A DNA stretch of 14,371 nucleotides, from the NCBI GenBank assembly GCA_017304125.1, contig JAFKLV010000257.1:1-14371 (forward strand), in the 5' to 3' direction. The position numbers were made by a program, and so were the translations under genes. The stretch is from Sphingomonadales bacterium. Its GTDB lineage: Bacteria; Pseudomonadota; Alphaproteobacteria; Sphingomonadales; Sphingomonadaceae. Positions within the stretch are counted from its first letter, which is position 1; every line of letters begins with the position of its first letter. The notes under the pieces are model-generated. The model was given only the letters and a program-made list of their open reading frames with translations. It was not told the DNA's origin and did not search any database. This document shows, piece after piece, positions 13,512-14,371 of the stretch.

Positions 13512-13531
13512 TAGTTTGCGGAGCATATCCC

Positions 13532-13783
13532 ATGAGTCGCCTGACAATCGACATAACGGATCAGCAGCACCAGAGCCTGAAGGCGCTGGCAGCACTGCAG
13601 GGCAAGACGATCAAGCAATATGCGCTTGAGCGCTTGTTTCCCGGCGATTCCGATGCCGGTCAAGCATGGCAGGAATTGCAAACCTTGCTGGAAACCCGGA
13701 TCAACGATGGTCTTGCGGGGAAGGTATCCGCCAGGAGCATCGGAGAAATTCTGGATGAGGAACTGGCCGGGCGGCCCGCTTGA
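13532..13783 (+). CDS. Antitoxin, ParD-like ribbon-helix-helix protein
   Basis: 83 residues. Likely binds and neutralises the toxin encoded next to it and represses the operon. The N-terminal stretch SRLTIDITD (2-10) fits the DNA-binding beta-strand, followed by helices at about 11-23 and 25-36 (TIKQYALERLF), the ribbon-helix-helix layout; the C-terminal part KVSARSIGEILDEELAG (64-80) resembles the toxin-binding helix of ParD-type antitoxins. The ATG at 13532-13534 is chosen because GGAG lies eight bases upstream and the frame upstream of it is non-homologous filler. Its stop overlaps the toxin start by four bases. Composition is somewhat more AT-rich than in the ribosomal genes. The family assignment is by pattern, not by search. 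Confidence 0.75.
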   Translation: MSRLTIDITDQQHQSLKALAALQGKTIKQYALERLFPGDSDAGQAWQELQTLLETRINDGLAGKVSARSIGEILDEELAGRPA

Positions 13784-14091
13784 CGGCCTATATCCTCACC
13801 GCGGCGGCAGAAGCCGATTTGCGCGGCCTCATCCGCTACACGCGCGAGCGATGGGGCGATGCGCAGCTACGCCGCTATATCGCCAGGCTGGAACAGCGCA
13901 TCGCCAGCCTTGCGGCCGGACGAGGCCCTTTCAAGGACATGAGCGCGCTCATTCCAGCGTTGCGGATGGCGCGTTGTGAACATCATTACATCTTTTGCCT
14001 GCCGCGTGAGGGGGCGCCCGCATTGATCGTGGCAATTTTTCACGAGCGCATGGACCTCATCACGCGACTGGGCGACCGCCTTGCCGAATAG
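13780..14091 (+). CDS. Toxin, ParE/RelE superfamily
   Basis: 103 residues. The N-terminal helical hairpin (TAAAEADLRGLIRYTRERWG, 7-26, then QLRRYIARLEQRIASLAAG) and the C-terminal strand region, with LRMARCEHHYIFCL (61-74) and VAIFHERMDLITRL (84-97), match the ParE-type pattern, in which the HERMD motif is frequent. ParE proteins act on DNA gyrase and other superfamily members cleave mRNA; the motif pattern favours ParE, but the target is not shown. The start appears to be TTG at 13780-13782, overlapping the antitoxin stop (TTGA); the next in-frame ATG lies at residue 54, too late. Overlap and a weak start codon would keep toxin below antitoxin. Confidence 0.82.
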   Translation: MTAYILTAAAEADLRGLIRYTRERWGDAQLRRYIARLEQRIASLAAGRGPFKDMSALIPALRMARCEHHYIFCLPREGAPALIVAIFHERMDLITRLGDRLAE

Positions 14092-14121
14092 CGCTTACCC
14101 TCGCACAACCCCCGCCCTCCA

Positions 14122-14371
14122 TTATTGCATCGCCACCGGCTCGCCGCCCTTGATCACTGCGACCGGATGTTCGAGCGTCCGCACATCGGCGAGCGGATCG
14201 CCCTTCACCGCGACGATATCGCCATAATGCCCCACCGTCAGCGAGCCGACATCCTCGGTCCGCCCGAGCGCCTCGGCCGCGCTGGTGGTGGCGGCGCGGA
14301 TCGCCTGGATCGGGGTCATCCCCCATTCGACCATCTTGGCGAATTGCTTGCCGTTATCGCCATGCGGATAG
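14122..14371 (-). CDS. Amidohydrolase-family protein, C-terminal part (partial)
   Basis: The C-terminal 82 residues of a gene whose 5' part lies beyond the right edge; the frame is open up to 14371, so the internal ATG at 14332-14334 is not the start. Visible sequence begins YPHGDNGKQFAKMVEWGMTP, followed by QAIRAATTSAAEALG, then VGSLTVGHYGDIVAVKGDPL and ADVRTLEHPVAVIKGG. This is the end of the metal-dependent amidohydrolase fold (imidazolonepropionase-like group), where the HG-N segment lies after the last metal-binding Asp and the DIVAVKGDPL block is the returning small beta-domain. Substrate cannot be told. It ends 30 bases from the toxin gene, convergent to it, and is not part of the ribosomal cluster. 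Confidence 0.85.
   Translation of the reverse strand, partial: YPHGDNGKQFAKMVEWGMTPIQAIRAATTSAAEALGRTEDVGSLTVGHYGDIVAVKGDPLADVRTLEHPVAVIKGGEPVAMQ

Larger units (their letters stand above)
13224..13531. other. Divergent intergenic region, rpsL / toxin-antitoxin
   Basis: This 308-base region separates the minus-strand str operon from the plus-strand toxin-antitoxin pair. It contains the str promoter (13389-13417), an rpsL leader of about 160 nucleotides with a 12-base near-repeat (13224-13235 and 13258-13269, 11 of 12 identical), and the palindrome plus TGTG repeats upstream of the antitoxin (13485-13511). No coding gene is supported in it. Confidence 0.7.

Noticed and set aside
13223..13531. 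Extension of the antitoxin frame upstream of 13532
   Set aside because: The upstream codons cross the str promoter and operator-like repeats and read as random sequence; the ATG at 13532 has GGAG at good spacing.
14122..14334. Short 70-residue gene starting at the ATG 14332-14334
   Set aside because: The frame is open to the window edge with matching amidohydrolase sequence before the ATG, so it is the tail of a larger gene.

Overview
The window is one long ribosomal-protein and elongation-factor gene cluster from a GC-rich alphaproteobacterium. The L3, L4, L5 and S17 sequences, the fusion of the str, S10 and spc gene sets into one co-directional block, and the Gly/Arg-rich extension on S5 point most strongly to Sphingomonadales (Sphingomonas-like). 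That assignment is from memory of the families, not from a search.

Layout. Everything from 1 to 13223 is read on the minus strand, so transcription runs from right to left: rpsL, rpsG, fusA, tuf (str set); rpsJ, rplC, rplD, rplW, rplB, rpsS, rplV, rpsC, rplP, rpmC, rpsQ (S10 set); rplN, rplX, rplE, rpsN, rpsH, rplF, rplR and the start of rpsE (spc set, cut by the left edge). A strong sigma70-like promoter (TTGACC-17-TATAGG, 13389-13417) precedes rpsL. The S10 and spc genes are packed with stop/start overlaps (TAATG, TGATG, GTGA and 8-bp overlaps), which fits coupled translation. The larger gaps are rich in hairpins: after rpsL, after rpsG, after fusA, after tuf (a good intrinsic-terminator shape), after rpsJ (a 298-base structured spacer) and between rpsQ and rplN (the classical S10/spc boundary).

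To the right of rpsL, on the plus strand, lies a small ParD-like/ParE-like toxin-antitoxin operon (13532-14091), with TGTG repeats and a palindrome just upstream. The last 250 bases hold the C-terminal end of a minus-strand amidohydrolase-family gene cut by the right edge.

The main block supplies 30S proteins, 50S proteins and the two translocation/delivery GTPases. Most of it is conserved and ordinary. Points worth a second look are Arg88 in ribosomal protein S12 (a streptomycin-resistance residue in other bacteria), the structured rpsJ-rplC spacer, the S5 and L3 low-complexity extensions, and the toxin-antitoxin pair with its operator-like repeats. I found no strong evidence for a wholly new system.
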